Shown here: positions 6,011 to 6,132 of the stretch, piece by piece
How positions within the stretch are numbered: position 1 is the first letter of the stretch
How the letters are laid out: each line of letters opens with the position of its first letter
DNA from: an uncultured Oscillospiraceae bacterium
GTDB taxonomy: Bacteria > Bacillota > Clostridia > Oscillospirales > Acutalibacteraceae
Assembly: GCA_958451705.1 (NCBI GenBank)
Contig: CAUDRD010000106.1
Coordinates: forward strand, 1 to 6,132
Reading direction: 5' to 3'
Length of the DNA stretch: 6,132 nt
Notes under the pieces: generated by a model
The model's database searches: none
What the model was told of the DNA's origin: nothing
What the model saw: the letters and a program-made list of their open reading frames with translations, nothing else
Position numbers and translations under genes: made by a program

Positions 6011-6027
6011 AATTCCGTATTGGAATT
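6011..6027. repeat. Inverted repeat in the spmA upstream region
   Basis: AATTCC (6011-6016) and GGAATT (6022-6027) are perfect inverted arms with a five-base centre. It sits directly upstream of the spmA ribosome site (6000-6004). If transcribed it would be a small leader hairpin; as DNA it could be an operator. The arms are themselves AT-rich and short, so significance is uncertain. Confidence 0.4.
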
Positions 6028-6043
6028 AAGACTTATAAATTCT

Positions 6044-6116
6044 ACATTTTGCTACAAAAATCACTCTGACTTTTTACGACAGTTTGTGTTTCAGATATTG
6101 ACATTTTTGCCACAAA
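6044..6116 (+). repeat. Pair of near-identical direct repeats upstream of spmA
   Basis: ACATTTTGCTACAAA (6044-6058) and ACATTTTTGCCACAAA (6101-6116) match except for one extra T and one T/C change, with their starts 57 bases apart. The second copy occupies the end of the -35 and the spacer of the outgoing plus-strand promoter, a position suited to a repressor or activator. Low complexity makes chance possible. Confidence 0.4.
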
Positions 6117-6126
6117 TTGGTATATT
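6098..6126 (+). promoter_or_regulatory. Strong sigma-A promoter firing out of the right edge
   Basis: Perfect TTGACA (6098-6103), 17-base spacer, TATATT (6121-6126), preceded by TGG, an extended -10. It is divergent from spmA and must serve a gene beyond the window, so the gene right of spmA is probably vegetatively expressed on the plus strand. Confidence 0.75.
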
Positions 6127-6132
6127 TTAGTA

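Noticed and set aside
5992..6060. A sigma-E or other sporulation-sigma promoter for spmA
   Set aside because: Expected from Bacillus, but no pair of -35/-10 elements with proper spacing fits well; CAATACGG-like strings are too weak.
5549..6130. Plus-strand open frame of 193 codons opposite spmA
   Set aside because: Antisense to a confidently identified gene, hydrophobic only by mirror effect, and it runs through the divergent promoter region.

Overview
The window looks like chromosomal DNA from an endospore-forming, anaerobic-type Firmicute, most likely a gut-type Clostridia (Oscillospiraceae-like; the rank is inference). The spmA-spmB spore maturation pair shows the sporulation lineage. Purine-rich Shine-Dalgarno sites, extended -10 promoters of the TTGACA-17-TATAAT type and AT-rich spacers agree with this. 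There is no rRNA, tRNA, CRISPR array, transposase or phage gene.

Layout, left to right. (1) 1-273, minus: 5' part of a gene that runs off the left edge and resembles the N-terminal region of CehA/McbA-type PHP metallohydrolases. (2) 274-404: a compact divergent promoter region with two well-formed sigma-A promoters back to back. (3) 405-2551, plus: a two-gene operon with an ATGA overlap, encoding a GPH-family sugar:cation symporter and a ChbG/HpnK (YdjC) carbohydrate deacetylase; it ends at a bidirectional terminator. Together with the divergent gene it reads as a small carbohydrate uptake and processing module. (4) 2635-2982, minus: a single-domain cupin. (5) 3125-4528, plus, divergent from the cupin: a 467-residue protein made of two consecutive ThyX (flavin-dependent thymidylate synthase) domains. 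(6) 4596-4763, minus: a 55-residue zinc-ribbon protein, easily missed by gene callers. (7) 4875-5991, minus: spmA then spmB, one base apart. (8) 5992-6132: upstream region of spmA, ending in a strong plus-strand promoter that fires out of the right edge.

The most notable item is the tandem ThyX protein. Each half has lost part of the canonical active-site set, and the losses are complementary. The N-terminal half keeps the GHxSxxEH motif, the S-x-RY part of the ThyX signature and the DAR arginine. The C-terminal half keeps the RHR triad and the LR...ERAQWEI helix. In homotetrameric ThyX these groups come from different subunits, so the protein may form one composite active site per chain instead of two equal ones. 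The small zinc-ribbon gene between thyX and spmB, the divergent carbohydrate module and several inverted repeats at promoters are secondary points of interest.
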